Notes: generated by a model not told the origin, from the letters alone. A stretch of DNA of 64,000 nucleotides from Cupriavidus campinensis (GCF_905397395.1 NZ_CAJPVH010000005.1:121206-185205), one strand, 5' to 3'; positions 10,201 through 19,028 are shown, numbered from the stretch's first letter. Numbers and translations are program-made.

Positions 10201-12830
10201 GCTACGCCGCCTATGAAGCCCGCACGCTGCTGCCGCTCGACCAGCTCAGCGTGTGGACGCAGCCGCTGGGCTACTCGACCGACTGCGCCCGGGCGGGCTT
10301 TGCGGCCGGCGTCGCCAACGGCGACATGACCACGGCCTGCTTCGTCTGCTGCCATCTGGTGGCCAACCGGCTCGCACGCGGCGACACGCTGGACGAGGTT
10401 TCCGCCGAAATCGCCAGCGGACTCGACTTCGTGCGGCAGACCGGCTTCCACGACGTGGAGGCCATCCTGCTGCTGCAACAGCGTTTTGTCGACGGGCTGC
10501 GCGAGACGGCATTCCCGCTCGACGCCGCCGCCCCCTCCACGCTCGACGGCCACGACCTCGCCCGCACGCCGGCGCGGGAGCGCATGTCCACCCTGGAATT
10601 CTGGTACTGGCTCTATCGCGCCACGCTGCAATATCTGGCTGGCAGGCACGCCGAAGCCGCCGCGAGCCTGGAGACGGCCGGCGCGCTCGCGTGGTCCGCG
10701 CCGGGCCATATCCATCAGGTGGACTTCCATCTCTATCGGGCGCTGACGCTGGCTGCCGGCACGCCGGACGCGACAGCACGCGCCACGCTGGAAGCGGACG
10801 CCCGCAGACTGCGCCGCTGGGCCGACGCCAATCCGCTCACCTTCACCGACAAGGCGCTGCTCGTGGAAGCGGAACTGGTGCGGCTCGACGGTGACGGGCT
10901 CGGCGCGATGAAGCGCTACGAGCAGGCCATTGCCCACGCCACCGCACACGGCTTCGCGCACATCGCCGCGCTGGCCCACGAACGCGCCGGCCACTACTGC
11001 ATGGCGGCGGGCCTCACCACCGCCGCACGGGGTCACCTGCGGGCGGCGCATGACCGCTATCGGCAATGGGGCGCAACCGGCAAGGCCCGCCAGATGGCGG
11101 TCACCTACCCCGAGCTGTTCGACGCGGCGCGGGGCCCGGCCCACGTGCTCGCCAACGGCAAGCGTATCCGCGACGTGGAAAGCGTGATCCGCGCCTCGCG
11201 CGCGCTGACCGACGAGATTCGCCTCGACAAGCTGGTGGACACGCTGATGACCATCACGCTCGAATATGCCGCCGCGCAGCGGGGGCTGCTGATCCGCCTC
11301 CAGGGCAAGGCGCCGGTCATCGAGGCGCGCGCCCAGACCTCGCCCGCCGGTATCCGCGTGCAGTTGGCGCAGGCCGCCCCAACCGCCGATGACCTGCCGA
11401 TGTCGATGTTCCACACCGTGATCCGCACCGGCCAGCCGGTCATGGTGGGCCATGCGGCCGGCGCCAACCCGTTCGGGCTCGATCCATATTTCGCGGCCCA
11501 CGCGCGGTGCGCGGCAATCTGCATCCCGATGTCGCGCCACAACACGCTGATCGGCGTGCTGTATCTGGAGAACCGCCTGCTGGGCGACGGCTTCACGCCC
11601 GAGCAGACCGAGGTGCTCGAACTGATCGCCTCGCAGGCCGCCATTTCGCTGCGCACCGCACGGCTCTACGAAGACCTCCTGGCCGAGAATGACCGCCGGC
11701 AGCAGGTGGAACGCGCCCTCCGTGCGAGCCAGGCCTCGCTGACCATGGGCGAAAGCGTCAGCCATACGGGCAGCTGGCGCTGGGACCTGCGCCAGCAGGC
11801 CATCTCGTGCTCCGACGAGATGCGCCGCATCTTCGAGCTGGATATGGCGCGCGCGCACTTCGCGCTGGAGGATTTCGGCGCGCGGATGCATCCCGACGAC
11901 CGCGCGAACGCGCTGCACACCATCAACCAGTCGGTAGCCAACCAGGCGCCGATCCACCTCGAGTACCGCATTGTGCGTAGCGACGGCGCGGTCCGTTATG
12001 TCGAAGGTATCGGCAAGCCGCTGGTGACGGACGGGGAGACGCTGGAGTACGTGGGCACCGTCACGGACGTGACCACGCGCCGCAGCGCCGACGACGCGCT
12101 GCGCAACGCCCAGGCCGACCTCGCGCGCGTGGCGCGCGCCACCACGGTGGGCCAGCTCACGGCCTCCATCGCCCACGAGATCAACCAGCCGTTGATGTCG
12201 ATCGTCTCGAACGCGGGCGCCAGCCTGCGCTGGCTCGCGCGCAGCAAGCCCGAGATCGAGTACGCGCGCGAGGGCCTCGAGGCCATTGCCAGCGAGGGGC
12301 AGCGCGCCGGGGACATGATCCGCAGCCTGCAGGGGCTCACGCGCAACGCCGCGCCGGTGCTGGGCGAGGTGGACATGCACGAGGCCATCCGCCATATCCT
12401 CGCCATTTCGCGCAGCGAGATCGAGCGCCGGCAGGTGTCCGTGCAACTGGCGCTGCACGCCGATGCCTTCCGCGTCTTTGGCGACGGCGTGCAGTTGCAG
12501 CAGGTGCTGCTGAACCTTGTGGTCAACGCCGTGGAGGCGATGGGCGACGTCACCAACCGCACCCGCGTGCTGACCATGGGCACGCGCATCGCCGCGGAAG
12601 ACATGCTGGAGATCAGCGTGGCGGACACCGGCGCGGGCCTCGGCGACGGCGACATCGACCATGTGTTCGAGCCGTTCTACACCACCAAGAAGAACGGCAT
12701 GGGCATGGGGCTGGCGATCTGCCGCTCCATCGTCGAGGCACACCGGGGCCGGCTCCAGGCCACGGCGCGCGCGCCGCACGGCACCGCGTTTTCGTTCACG
12801 CTGCCGCTATGCTGGCCACTGGGCGGGTGA
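7263..12830 (+). CDS. Giant pseudokinase-AAA-GAF-PAS sensor histidine kinase
   Basis: An 1855-residue hybrid of the trifunctional Ser/Thr-kinase/ATPase/histidine-kinase family. Domains in order: protein-kinase-like (about 10-280), AAA/NACHT-like ATPase (about 310-560; Walker A GPSGIGKS at 341-348, Walker B ending at Glu471-Asp472), helical/TPR-like repeats (about 620-1290), GAF (about 1307-1466), PAS (about 1480-1610) and a FixL-class histidine kinase. The latter has His1638 in IAHEINQPL, an N-box LLNLVVNAVEAM and G-boxes DTGAGLGDGD and GMGMGLAICRS. The kinase-like domain lacks catalytic residues: HRD reads HKA (134-136), DFG reads RFG (154-156), and no VAIK lysine is evident. A run of repeated DDAL units near residue 502 comes from a 12-bp tandem repeat. 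Confidence 0.9.
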   Translation: MTPYDPSPATLASLDEFALTPLCHNGIVALSRGHHVEDGRTLLVAHAASVLTEGEAARRLHNEFSLAAKLRPAWAMMPRACVQHRGGVALVYDDTDAVPLASLPPAPLPVIRLLPLAESASQALRAAHEAGLIHKAIMPSALFADAEGRCRLTRFGLATAQQWDIADALPPHTLAGGEGLAYMSPEHTGRTRNGLDARSDLYSLGVVLYRLATGQLPFAARDPADPNEWIHAHVASEPLPPHRLAAGVPEALSLLIMKLLDKRPSRRYQSAAGLEADIRRCRAAWSTLGRIDVFELGRRDQPAELELPERLLARDAELRELAEAYAHVALTGQHALVTVRGPSGIGKSALMRAFVDPLRQQQVCCAVGKADQFRNEAPYAAIAEAFHGLVIDILGQPEERVRHWQARVSHGLGPYARTAVSIAPALAALTGPLPAPARGDSADTAVHFDLAMRNLVGTFGLPERPLVLVIEDFQWLDPSSRQLLARLLDCTTPLPLLIVGSTRGLDDALDDALDDSLARPEGRPQDRHLALQPLDVEAVGTLLAETLRARRRDLQPLAGLVHAKTLGNPFFVGQFIKTMVDDRLVTYSPDDGSWQYDFQHIARHAYTDNVADMVLQRLERLPPRTRQLLGGMACLGRQSEVALICAAFEVEERALHALLAPARAADAIGLQEPGYVFSHDRVQEAAHALLTPEERDRVHLRVGRLLRDAPDTTEGALRDDTLFRATELLAQVVELITDPDEAVQSARLCLAAATRARRAIAYPAALDAVTAGLAFVRTARVHGHAGAGEVEFALLRERCACLFQQGRLPEALTLAETLLEANAPPRQLAEVYRLKTELHTRRSENALAVETAIRGLRMFGISLSAHPSAADADAAYRAIEARLDAHGLKALAHLPQMSDPDVMAAMALLAALSVPASFVDEHLAFLELCEMIWLTLAHGISGPSTAALGWLGVLVCHRYAAYEDGFRYGAMARELVTRHGYAAYEARTLLPLDQLSVWTQPLGYSTDCARAGFAAGVANGDMTTACFVCCHLVANRLARGDTLDEVSAEIASGLDFVRQTGFHDVEAILLLQQRFVDGLRETAFPLDAAAPSTLDGHDLARTPARERMSTLEFWYWLYRATLQYLAGRHAEAAASLETAGALAWSAPGHIHQVDFHLYRALTLAAGTPDATARATLEADARRLRRWADANPLTFTDKALLVEAELVRLDGDGLGAMKRYEQAIAHATAHGFAHIAALAHERAGHYCMAAGLTTAARGHLRAAHDRYRQWGATGKARQMAVTYPELFDAARGPAHVLANGKRIRDVESVIRASRALTDEIRLDKLVDTLMTITLEYAAAQRGLLIRLQGKAPVIEARAQTSPAGIRVQLAQAAPTADDLPMSMFHTVIRTGQPVMVGHAAGANPFGLDPYFAAHARCAAICIPMSRHNTLIGVLYLENRLLGDGFTPEQTEVLELIASQAAISLRTARLYEDLLAENDRRQQVERALRASQASLTMGESVSHTGSWRWDLRQQAISCSDEMRRIFELDMARAHFALEDFGARMHPDDRANALHTINQSVANQAPIHLEYRIVRSDGAVRYVEGIGKPLVTDGETLEYVGTVTDVTTRRSADDALRNAQADLARVARATTVGQLTASIAHEINQPLMSIVSNAGASLRWLARSKPEIEYAREGLEAIASEGQRAGDMIRSLQGLTRNAAPVLGEVDMHEAIRHILAISRSEIERRQVSVQLALHADAFRVFGDGVQLQQVLLNLVVNAVEAMGDVTNRTRVLTMGTRIAAEDMLEISVADTGAGLGDGDIDHVFEPFYTTKKNGMGMGLAICRSIVEAHRGRLQATARAPHGTAFSFTLPLCWPLGG

Positions 12831-12854
12831 GCGCATACGCGCCCCGGGTGCCCT

Positions 12855-12907
12855 CCCCGAACGCAGCCCCGAACGCAGCCCCGATGCGCCAGACCCGATG
12901 CGCCAGA
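12855..12907. repeat. Two adjacent short tandem duplications
   Basis: Just after the giant kinase gene, a 12-bp unit CCCCGAACGCAG occurs twice (12855-12878). It is followed by a 14-bp unit CCCGATGCGCCAGA, also twice (12880-12907). They are non-coding and look like replication-slippage products. The 271-bp spacer to the next gene shows no clear terminator. Confidence 0.75.
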
Positions 12908-13101
12908 CCCTATACGCAGGGATAGTTGTTTGCGACCGTGGCACGGGGGCGGCCATGCGCGGGGACGAGTGTGCCGGCGGCGGGACACGCCTAAGCTGGA
13001 GACCTGCCGGATGCCGGCCTGATCCCCGGAACAATGCATGTCCCGAATCGCCCTTCCCTTCACGCTGCGCGCCAGGCCTCTGGCCACGCGCCTCGACCCG
13101 C

Positions 13102-14619
13102 ATGCCGGCTGACGCGGCACCGCTGCAGGCGCTGCCCGAGCTGTCCCGGGCGCGCGTACAGTGGCTGGGCCTGGCGCTGGGCTGCGCAACGGGCGTGGAC
13201 TTCGTCGCCACGTCGATGCTCGCCACCGGGACACTCCACATCCGCGCCGGCATCTACGCCACGCCCGATGACTTCCTCTGGTGCCTGACCGCCTATGCCG
13301 GCGCGGCCATCGTCGCCAACCTGCTGACCCGGCGCATTGCCGACGATCTCAGCTATCGCGGCTACACGCTGCTCGGCCTCGCCATCGCCTTCGTCGGCTG
13401 CCTGCTGGGCGCCGCGTCGTCCAATGTCGCGGAGCTGTCCGCAGCGCTGGCGGTGCAGGGGCTGGGCGCCGGCGGATTGTTCTCGGCATCCCGCGTGCTG
13501 ATCCAGCTGATCGCCACGCCGGCGGAGCGCCCGCGCCTGCTGATCGGCTTCGTGATCGGCACGACCGGCCTGCCGGCGCTGGCGCCCTGGCTGACCGCCA
13601 CGCTGATGCTCGACACCGGCTGGCGCATGATCTTCCTCGTGCAGGCGCTGCTGGCCGCGCTGACGGCCCTGTTCGTGTTCTGCGTCTACCCGCACCGTGC
13701 CCGCCCGCCACGCACGCCGGACCTCGACGACGTAGCCAGCATGGACTGGCTCACCGTCCTGCTGATTGGCGCCGGCGCGCTCGTGCTGGTGCATGGCCTG
13801 GCCTCGCTGCGGCTCTATGCCACCGGCGACTCGCTGCGCGTGGCCGCCGCACCGCTGGCCGGTCTGGCCATCGTCGTGTTCGCGTTCATCCGGCTGCGCC
13901 GCGCGCCGGACGCCTGGCTCAGTCCGCGCCGCCTGAACGGCCGCCGCTACTTCACCGGGCTGGCCTATTACTCGATCTTTGCCTGCCTGAGCGGACTCTG
14001 GACCTTTACGGTCTCCAACGTGATGCAGCTTGGCCTCGGCTTCACGTTCGAGACCACCGGCATGGTCCTGACCCTGTCGGCGCTCGGCGGTCTGGTGGCC
14101 GGCGTGGCGTTCGTGCTGTTGGGGGCGCGCCTGCCCGGCGCGCGGCGCTACCTCGCACTCGGCTACGGCATGACGGCGGCGGCGGCTTGGCTGCTGGCCA
14201 CCCGCCTCACGGACGGGCTCCCGGTGTCGGCCATCCTGCCCGTGCTGCTGCTGCAAAGCGTGGCGTTGCCGTTCACGCTGATCCTCGTGGCCAAGCTCAC
14301 CTTCATGGACACCCCGCTCGAGGACTTCCCGCACGCCTACCAGTTCAAGAACATCCTCCGGCAGGTGGCGCTGATGGCCGGCACCGGGCTGGCCGGCCAG
14401 TGGCTCCAGGCGGGCGAGGCCGTGGCGCGGACGCACCTCATCGCCCGCGTCACACCCTACGGGCTGGCCACCCCGCCCGATGCCGCCGCGCTGGCCACGC
14501 TGTCGCAACTGATCGACCAGCAGGCGGTGCTGGTGGCATCGGCCAACATGCTGGCGGTGGTCGCCGTCGTCTGCCTGGGCATCGCTGCCGTCGCCGTCTG
14601 GCAGCGCTGGCTACGCTAG
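13102..14619 (+). CDS. DHA2-type (EmrB-like) MFS multidrug exporter
   Basis: A 505-residue transporter with about 14 predicted membrane helices, fitting the DHA2/EmrB drug:H+ antiporter subfamily. In Gram-negatives these usually work with an EmrA-type periplasmic adaptor. The start at 13102 (MPADAAPLQ) places the first helix (VQWLGLALGCATGVDF) about 18 residues in. The open frame continues upstream but has no family-like sequence there. No convincing ribosome site is visible. It is convergent with, and overlaps by nine bases, a truncated EmrA-like gene, an unusual orientation for such a pair. The substrate is unknown. Confidence 0.85.
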   Translation: MPADAAPLQALPELSRARVQWLGLALGCATGVDFVATSMLATGTLHIRAGIYATPDDFLWCLTAYAGAAIVANLLTRRIADDLSYRGYTLLGLAIAFVGCLLGAASSNVAELSAALAVQGLGAGGLFSASRVLIQLIATPAERPRLLIGFVIGTTGLPALAPWLTATLMLDTGWRMIFLVQALLAALTALFVFCVYPHRARPPRTPDLDDVASMDWLTVLLIGAGALVLVHGLASLRLYATGDSLRVAAAPLAGLAIVVFAFIRLRRAPDAWLSPRRLNGRRYFTGLAYYSIFACLSGLWTFTVSNVMQLGLGFTFETTGMVLTLSALGGLVAGVAFVLLGARLPGARRYLALGYGMTAAAAWLLATRLTDGLPVSAILPVLLLQSVALPFTLILVAKLTFMDTPLEDFPHAYQFKNILRQVALMAGTGLAGQWLQAGEAVARTHLIARVTPYGLATPPDAAALATLSQLIDQQAVLVASANMLAVVAVVCLGIAAVAVWQRWLR

Positions 14620-15186
14620 CGGCCGCTGGCTCGGCTCCATCGGGTCCGGCGCGCCCCGCGCGCGCACGTCTACCGTCACGTGCATCGACAACCCCACACG
14701 CAGCGGATGGGCGGCGAGTTCGGCCCGGTTCAGCGCGATGTGCACCGGCAACCGCTGCGGCGGCTTGATCCACCGGCAGATGGCACTGTGGGCGGGCAGC
14801 GGCGAGAGCGCCGCACCGCTGCGTGCCGGGAACCCTGCCACCGTGCCGTGGTAGCGCACCCGCGCGCCATACGCGTCTGCGTACAGCGTCACCGGCTGGC
14901 CGGTGCGCAGCCGCGCAAGCTGGCTCTTCTTGAACCGCGCATCGACCCACACCGCGTCCGGCGGCGCGCGCCGCGGGTCGAGGGTGCCGATCGCCACAAC
15001 GGCGCCGGCAGCGCGCGGCGCGACATCGGCAATCCTGGCGGCCACGTGGGCGTCATCGGTGGTCTCGAAATGGCGCCCTTCGATCCACCAGTGCCCGACA
15101 ACGGCGGCAAGGCCCGCCATCGCGCAGGCGACGGCGCACGCGGCGGCAAGCGGCCGTCCCGATGATGAATGCGACCGGATACTCAT
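14611..15186 (-). CDS. EmrA/HlyD-like adaptor lacking the coiled-coil hairpin
   Basis: A 191-residue membrane-fusion-type protein. There is one N-terminal membrane helix (about 13-33), then the EmrA lipoyl half-motif ETTDDAHVAARIADVAPRAA. It runs directly into WVDARFKKSQLARLRTGQPV and the beta-barrel (YHGTVAGF, SPLPAHSAICRWIKPPQRLP, LRVGLSMHVTVDV). In full-length EmrA-like proteins a long alpha-helical hairpin plus the second lipoyl half separates these parts, and it is missing here. AAGGAG about seven bases before the ATG at 15186 supports this start over 15216. Either a genuinely short adaptor or an internally deleted gene; the reading frame is intact. Confidence 0.75.
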   Translation of the reverse strand: MSIRSHSSSGRPLAAACAVACAMAGLAAVVGHWWIEGRHFETTDDAHVAARIADVAPRAAGAVVAIGTLDPRRAPPDAVWVDARFKKSQLARLRTGQPVTLYADAYGARVRYHGTVAGFPARSGAALSPLPAHSAICRWIKPPQRLPVHIALNRAELAAHPLRVGLSMHVTVDVRARGAPDPMEPSQRPLA

Positions 15187-15401
15187 GACAACTCCTTGAG
15201 GACGAGGGCAGGACATCCCTTGGAGCGAATTGTTGGCACGCCGATGCCGCGGGGATGGCGCGTCCGCCGGTTTTTTGCCGATTGGAACGCCGGGAGGGCG
15301 GGCGCCTATACCTTCGTGTCACGCGCGGCAAACCTGTGGCCGATTGGCGGCATCCGGGCCCGCCCCTACGATGCGAAGACACCTCCACTTCCCTGACGAC
15401 C

Positions 15402-16547
15402 ATGCATCCGACCTCCACCCCTCGCGCCGTGATCATCGGCGGCTCCCTCGGCGGCCTGTTCACGGCGCTCTGCCTGCGCGCCATCGGCTGGCACGTGGAT
15501 GTGTTCGAACGCTCGCCCCAGGCGCTCGACAGCCGCGGCGGCGGCCTCGTCCTGCAGCCCGATGTGGCCGACGCGCTCGCCTTTGCCGGCGCGCCGTTGC
15601 CCGAGGACTTCGGCGTGCCGTCGGGCGGCCGCATCTTCGTCACGCGCAGTGGCGACGTGCGCCGCGTCTACATGCCGCAGACGCAGATCGCCTGGAACGG
15701 GCTGTACGGTCACATGCGGCACGCGCTCGGCCCCCGCGCCGTGCATGCGGGCGAGACCTTCCTGGCGCTGCGCCAGCATGGCGCGCGCGTGACCGCCTGC
15801 TTCGCCTCCGGCCGCACGGAAACCGCCGACCTGCTTGTGGCGGCGGACGGGCCGCTCTCCACCGTGCGCGCGCAACTGCTGCCCGGCGCCGCGCCGGCCT
15901 ACGCCGGCTACGCGGCCTGGCGCGGCGTGCTGCCCGAGTCCGCCCTGCCAGACGCCACGCGCCAGCTCCTGCACAACACCTTCGCCTTCGAGGAAGGGCA
16001 CGGCCACCAGTTGCTGACCTACCTGATCCCCGGCGAGAACGGCGAGACCGCGCCCGGCCAGCGCCGGCAGAACTGGGTCTGGTATCGACCATTGCCGGGC
16101 GGCCCGGCGCGCGACGCGGCGCTGCGGGATCGCGTGGGGCATCAGCACCTCCATTCGCTCCCGCCGGGCGTCATGCGCGACGGCGAGATCGATGGCCTGC
16201 GTCACGCCGCGCGGCGCGACCTCGCGCCGGACCTTGCCACGCTGGTCACCGGCACGCCCGACCCCTTCCTGCAGCTGATTCACGACTACGAGGCGCCGCG
16301 CATGGTGTTTGGCCGCGTGGTGCTGACCGGCGACGCAGCCTTCGTCGCGCGGCCCCACACCGGCGCCGGTGCCGGCAAGGCGGCCGGCAATGCGGTGGCG
16401 CTGGGCCGCGCGCTGCACGCCAATCGCGGTGGCATCGACGCCGCGCTGTCCCTGTGGGAGCGCACCCAGCTGCCCGCCGGCGCCCAACTGGTGCGCTGGG
16501 GCATGGCACTCGGCACCCGCATCATGGGCCGGCACGACGCCGCCTGA
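15402..16547 (+). CDS. FAD-dependent aromatic hydroxylase-like monooxygenase
   Basis: A 381-residue flavoprotein monooxygenase. The N-terminal Rossmann motif is VIIGGSLGGLFTA, followed by VFERSP binding the ribose. The second FAD motif is VLTGDAAFVARPHTGAGAGKAAGNA near residues 305-330. The whole resembles 2,6-dihydroxypyridine hydroxylase-type enzymes (class A flavin monooxygenases using NAD(P)H and O2). The start at 15402 begins directly before the FAD fold; the open extension to 15255 has no matching sequence. It is divergent from the EmrA-like gene. The substrate is probably a hydroxylated aromatic or N-heterocycle, but this cannot be fixed from sequence. Confidence 0.82.
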   Translation: MHPTSTPRAVIIGGSLGGLFTALCLRAIGWHVDVFERSPQALDSRGGGLVLQPDVADALAFAGAPLPEDFGVPSGGRIFVTRSGDVRRVYMPQTQIAWNGLYGHMRHALGPRAVHAGETFLALRQHGARVTACFASGRTETADLLVAADGPLSTVRAQLLPGAAPAYAGYAAWRGVLPESALPDATRQLLHNTFAFEEGHGHQLLTYLIPGENGETAPGQRRQNWVWYRPLPGGPARDAALRDRVGHQHLHSLPPGVMRDGEIDGLRHAARRDLAPDLATLVTGTPDPFLQLIHDYEAPRMVFGRVVLTGDAAFVARPHTGAGAGKAAGNAVALGRALHANRGGIDAALSLWERTQLPAGAQLVRWGMALGTRIMGRHDAA

Positions 16548-16646
16548 GCCCCTGGCGGGGCCGATGCGGGGCGATCCAGGCCATCTGTGACGATGGAGGC
16601 GCTGCTATCATGCGCATCCATCACAAGACCGCTACGAGAGACATCG

Positions 16647-18404
16647 ATGAACCGCCTGCCTGCCGTGCCGACCTCCCCCCTGCGGGGCGCCTTGCTGGCC
16701 GCCCTGCTCGTCCCGCTGCTGGCCATTTCCGTCCCCGGCGCGGCGCTGGCCGAGACGCTGGCCAAACCCGCGCTGGACCGCCTGGTGGCCAGCCAGTCGG
16801 CCAAGCCGCCGGCCAGCTTCAACGCCTTCCTCGCCGCCGCCGTGAAGGCCGAGCCGAAGCTGGCGCCGGCCGTGCGGGCCTACCGGGCGAAGAAGCCGCT
16901 CAAGGGCGACGATCTCGTCAATATCGGCCGGCTGCTCGGCGTCTATAACCGGCTCCACAACCAGACCGCCGTGCTGGAGAGCATCACCGAGATGGTGGCG
17001 ATCCGCACCGTGCGCGACGAAAAGGTGCCGCAGCACGAGAACCCGGCCATCATCGCGTTCGGCAAGGTGGTGGAGCGCATGGCGCGGGACTTCGGCCTGA
17101 CCTACCGCAACGTGGATAACCGCGTGTTCGAGGTGACCCTGCCCGGCACTGGCGCGGACACCTTCGGCATCCTCACGCACGCCGACGTGGTGCCCGTGGT
17201 GGCCGACGAATGGGTGCTCGACGACGGCACGAAGCTCGACCCGTTCAAGGTGACCCGCGTGGGCGACTACCTGTACGGGCGCGGCACCATCGACGACAAG
17301 GGTTCCATCGCGGCGGCGCTGTACGCAATGAAGACCGTGCGCGAGAGCGGCGTGCCGCTGGCCCGCACGATCCGGCTGATGATCGAGACCACCGAGGAAA
17401 CCGGCGGCGACGGCATGAAGTACTACCAGGCGCACACCACGCTGCCGGCGTACAACATCGTGCTGGACAGCAAGTACCCGGCGGTGGTGGCCGAGAAAGG
17501 GTCCGGCGCGCTGACGGTGCGCTTCGCGGACCAGCCGACGGACGGCAAGGCCCCCGCCATCGTGGCGATGGCCGGCGCGGCCTCCGCCAACGCGATTCCG
17601 CAGACCGCCACGGCGCGCATCACGGGCGGCGATCCGGCCGCCGTGACCGCCGCGCTGGAGAAGGCGCGCGAGCCGTTCATCGCCCAGCACGCCGCGCAAG
17701 GCAAGTTCTCGATCGACGTGACGCCGGGTGCCGGCGGCGTGGACGTCAAGGTGACCGGCTCGTCGGCCCATGGCTCCCGCCCCGAGGAAGGTGTGAACCC
17801 GGTGCCGCGCCTGGCGCTGTTCCTGCAGGGCGCCGGCGTGCCGTTCGCGGACAACCAGTACGCGCGCGCCATTCGCTACCTGGGCGACCTGTACGGCACG
17901 GGCTATCTGGGCGAGAAGATGGAAGTGGGCTATCGGGACGACTTCATGGGCCCGCTGACGATGTCGCCCACGCTGATCCGCGAGCGCAACGGCAAGCTCG
18001 AAGTCACCGCCAACGTGCGCATGCCGCGCGGCGCCACGCCGGACGAACTGCGCGCCCGGGTGGCGACCAGGATCAACACCTGGGCCAGCGCCACGCAGAC
18101 CGCGGTGGAGATCCAGCACGACCAGGGCAACTGGATGGCGCGTGACCCCAAAGGCGCATGGCTTTCCACGCTGCTGAATATCTATGGCGACACCACGGGG
18201 CTTGAGGCCAAGCCGGTGCCCACGGCCGGCAGCACCACGGCCAAGCTGATGCCGAACGCGATCAACTTCGGCCCGGCCATGCCCGGCAAGAAGTACACCG
18301 CGCACAACGCCAAGGAATACAAGGAAGTGGCCGACCTGAACCTCGACATGCAGATGTTCACCGAGATGCTGGTCCGCATCGGCAATCTGGACACCATGCA
18401 GTAA
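16647..18404 (+). CDS. Exported M20 family dipeptidase
   Basis: A 585-residue M20-type zinc peptidase with a signal peptide (about residues 1-32, ending ALAE). Metal ligands are visible: His in LTHADVVPV, bridging Asp in YGRGTIDDKGS, the Glu pair in ETTEETGGDG, Asp in VLDSKYP and a C-terminal His in YTAHNAKEY. The dimerisation (lid) domain lies between about 310 and 450, with SSAHGSRPEEGVNP at the hinge. The start at 16647 has GAGAGA upstream and opens the signal peptide. The length fits periplasmic M20 members rather than cytosolic PepV. It probably cleaves dipeptides or N-acyl amino acids in the periplasm. Confidence 0.87.
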   Translation: MNRLPAVPTSPLRGALLAALLVPLLAISVPGAALAETLAKPALDRLVASQSAKPPASFNAFLAAAVKAEPKLAPAVRAYRAKKPLKGDDLVNIGRLLGVYNRLHNQTAVLESITEMVAIRTVRDEKVPQHENPAIIAFGKVVERMARDFGLTYRNVDNRVFEVTLPGTGADTFGILTHADVVPVVADEWVLDDGTKLDPFKVTRVGDYLYGRGTIDDKGSIAAALYAMKTVRESGVPLARTIRLMIETTEETGGDGMKYYQAHTTLPAYNIVLDSKYPAVVAEKGSGALTVRFADQPTDGKAPAIVAMAGAASANAIPQTATARITGGDPAAVTAALEKAREPFIAQHAAQGKFSIDVTPGAGGVDVKVTGSSAHGSRPEEGVNPVPRLALFLQGAGVPFADNQYARAIRYLGDLYGTGYLGEKMEVGYRDDFMGPLTMSPTLIRERNGKLEVTANVRMPRGATPDELRARVATRINTWASATQTAVEIQHDQGNWMARDPKGAWLSTLLNIYGDTTGLEAKPVPTAGSTTAKLMPNAINFGPAMPGKKYTAHNAKEYKEVADLNLDMQMFTEMLVRIGNLDTMQ

Positions 18405-18411
18405 GGCCGGC

Positions 18412-18464
18412 GCCGGCATGCGCGGCGGGGGCTGCAAAGGCGCCCCCGCGCATGTCGGCTTTTA
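18412..18464. terminator. Bidirectional hairpin terminator
   Basis: A long G+C-rich stem between the convergent M20 peptidase and DUF1348 genes. The arms pair GCCGGCATGCGCGG plus GGGGGC with GCGCCCCCGCGCATGTCGGC, and a TTTT follows on the plus strand. It probably serves both genes. Confidence 0.8.
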
Positions 18465-18469
18465 CCTGC

Positions 18470-18949
18470 TTACAGCCCCAGGTCGCTCAGGCTGGGGTGG
18501 TCATCCGGGCGGCGGCCCAGCGGCCAGAAGAACTTGCGGTCCGCCTCGCGCATCGGGGCATCGTTGATGCAGGCGAAGCGCCGCTGCATCAGACCGTTCT
18601 CGTCGAATTCCCAGTTTTCGTTGCCATACGACCGGTACCAGTTACCCGAGTCGTCATGCCACTCGTACGCAAAGCGCACCGCAATGCGGTTGCCATCGTG
18701 CGCCCACAACTCCTTGATCAGCCGGTAATCGAGTTCCTTCTGCCACTTGCGCGACAGGAAGGCCTCGATCGCGGCACGTCCCGTGACGAACTCCGCCCGA
18801 TTGCGCCATTGGCTGTCGACGGTATAGGCCAGCGCCACGCGTGCAGGATCACGGCTGTTCCAGCCATCCTCGGCGCCGCGGACCTTCTGGGCGGCACTCT
18901 CACGGGTAAAAGGCGGAAACGGCGGACGGGATTCGGCTTGGGTCGACAT
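18470..18949 (-). CDS. DUF1348 / NTF2-like (SnoaL-fold) protein
   Basis: A 159-residue protein matching the DUF1348 family of the NTF2/SnoaL alpha+beta cone fold: [20 protein letters not shown] near the N-terminus, then [13 protein letters not shown], a [20 protein letters not shown] strand and [17 protein letters not shown] precedes the ATG by a few bases. Members are small and have no established function; many NTF2-like proteins bind small ligands. Upstream are two copies of a TetR-type inverted repeat, but no regulator gene is next to it. Confidence 0.85.
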   Translation of the reverse strand: MSTQAESRPPFPPFTRESAAQKVRGAEDGWNSRDPARVALAYTVDSQWRNRAEFVTGRAAIEAFLSRKWQKELDYRLIKELWAHDGNRIAVRFAYEWHDDSGNWYRSYGNENWEFDENGLMQRRFACINDAPMREADRKFFWPLGRRPDDHPSLSDLGL

Positions 18950-18987
18950 CGAAGCTCCTTGAGGATGGGTTGGCTAGCGCCGGAATG

Positions 18988-19028
18988 AGACAGATCTGTC
19001 TACTATCGTGGAGTAGACAGATCTGTAT
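18988..19028. promoter_or_regulatory. Twin TetR-type operators upstream of the DUF1348 gene
   Basis: The perfect palindrome AGACAGATCTGTCT at 18988-19001 is followed, 27 bp later (start to start), by a near copy AGACAGATCTGTAT at 19015-19028. Spacing and form suggest dimer sites of a TetR-family repressor lying in the DUF1348 promoter. An AAGGAG follows on the plus strand at about 19032 with no open reading frame behind it, as if a divergent regulator gene had been lost. Confidence 0.6.

Noticed and set aside
7353..12779. Two antisense frames of 862 and 927 codons opposite the giant kinase gene
   Set aside because: They are shadows created by high G+C at third codon positions. They carry no recognisable domain, while the plus strand has clear conserved motifs throughout.
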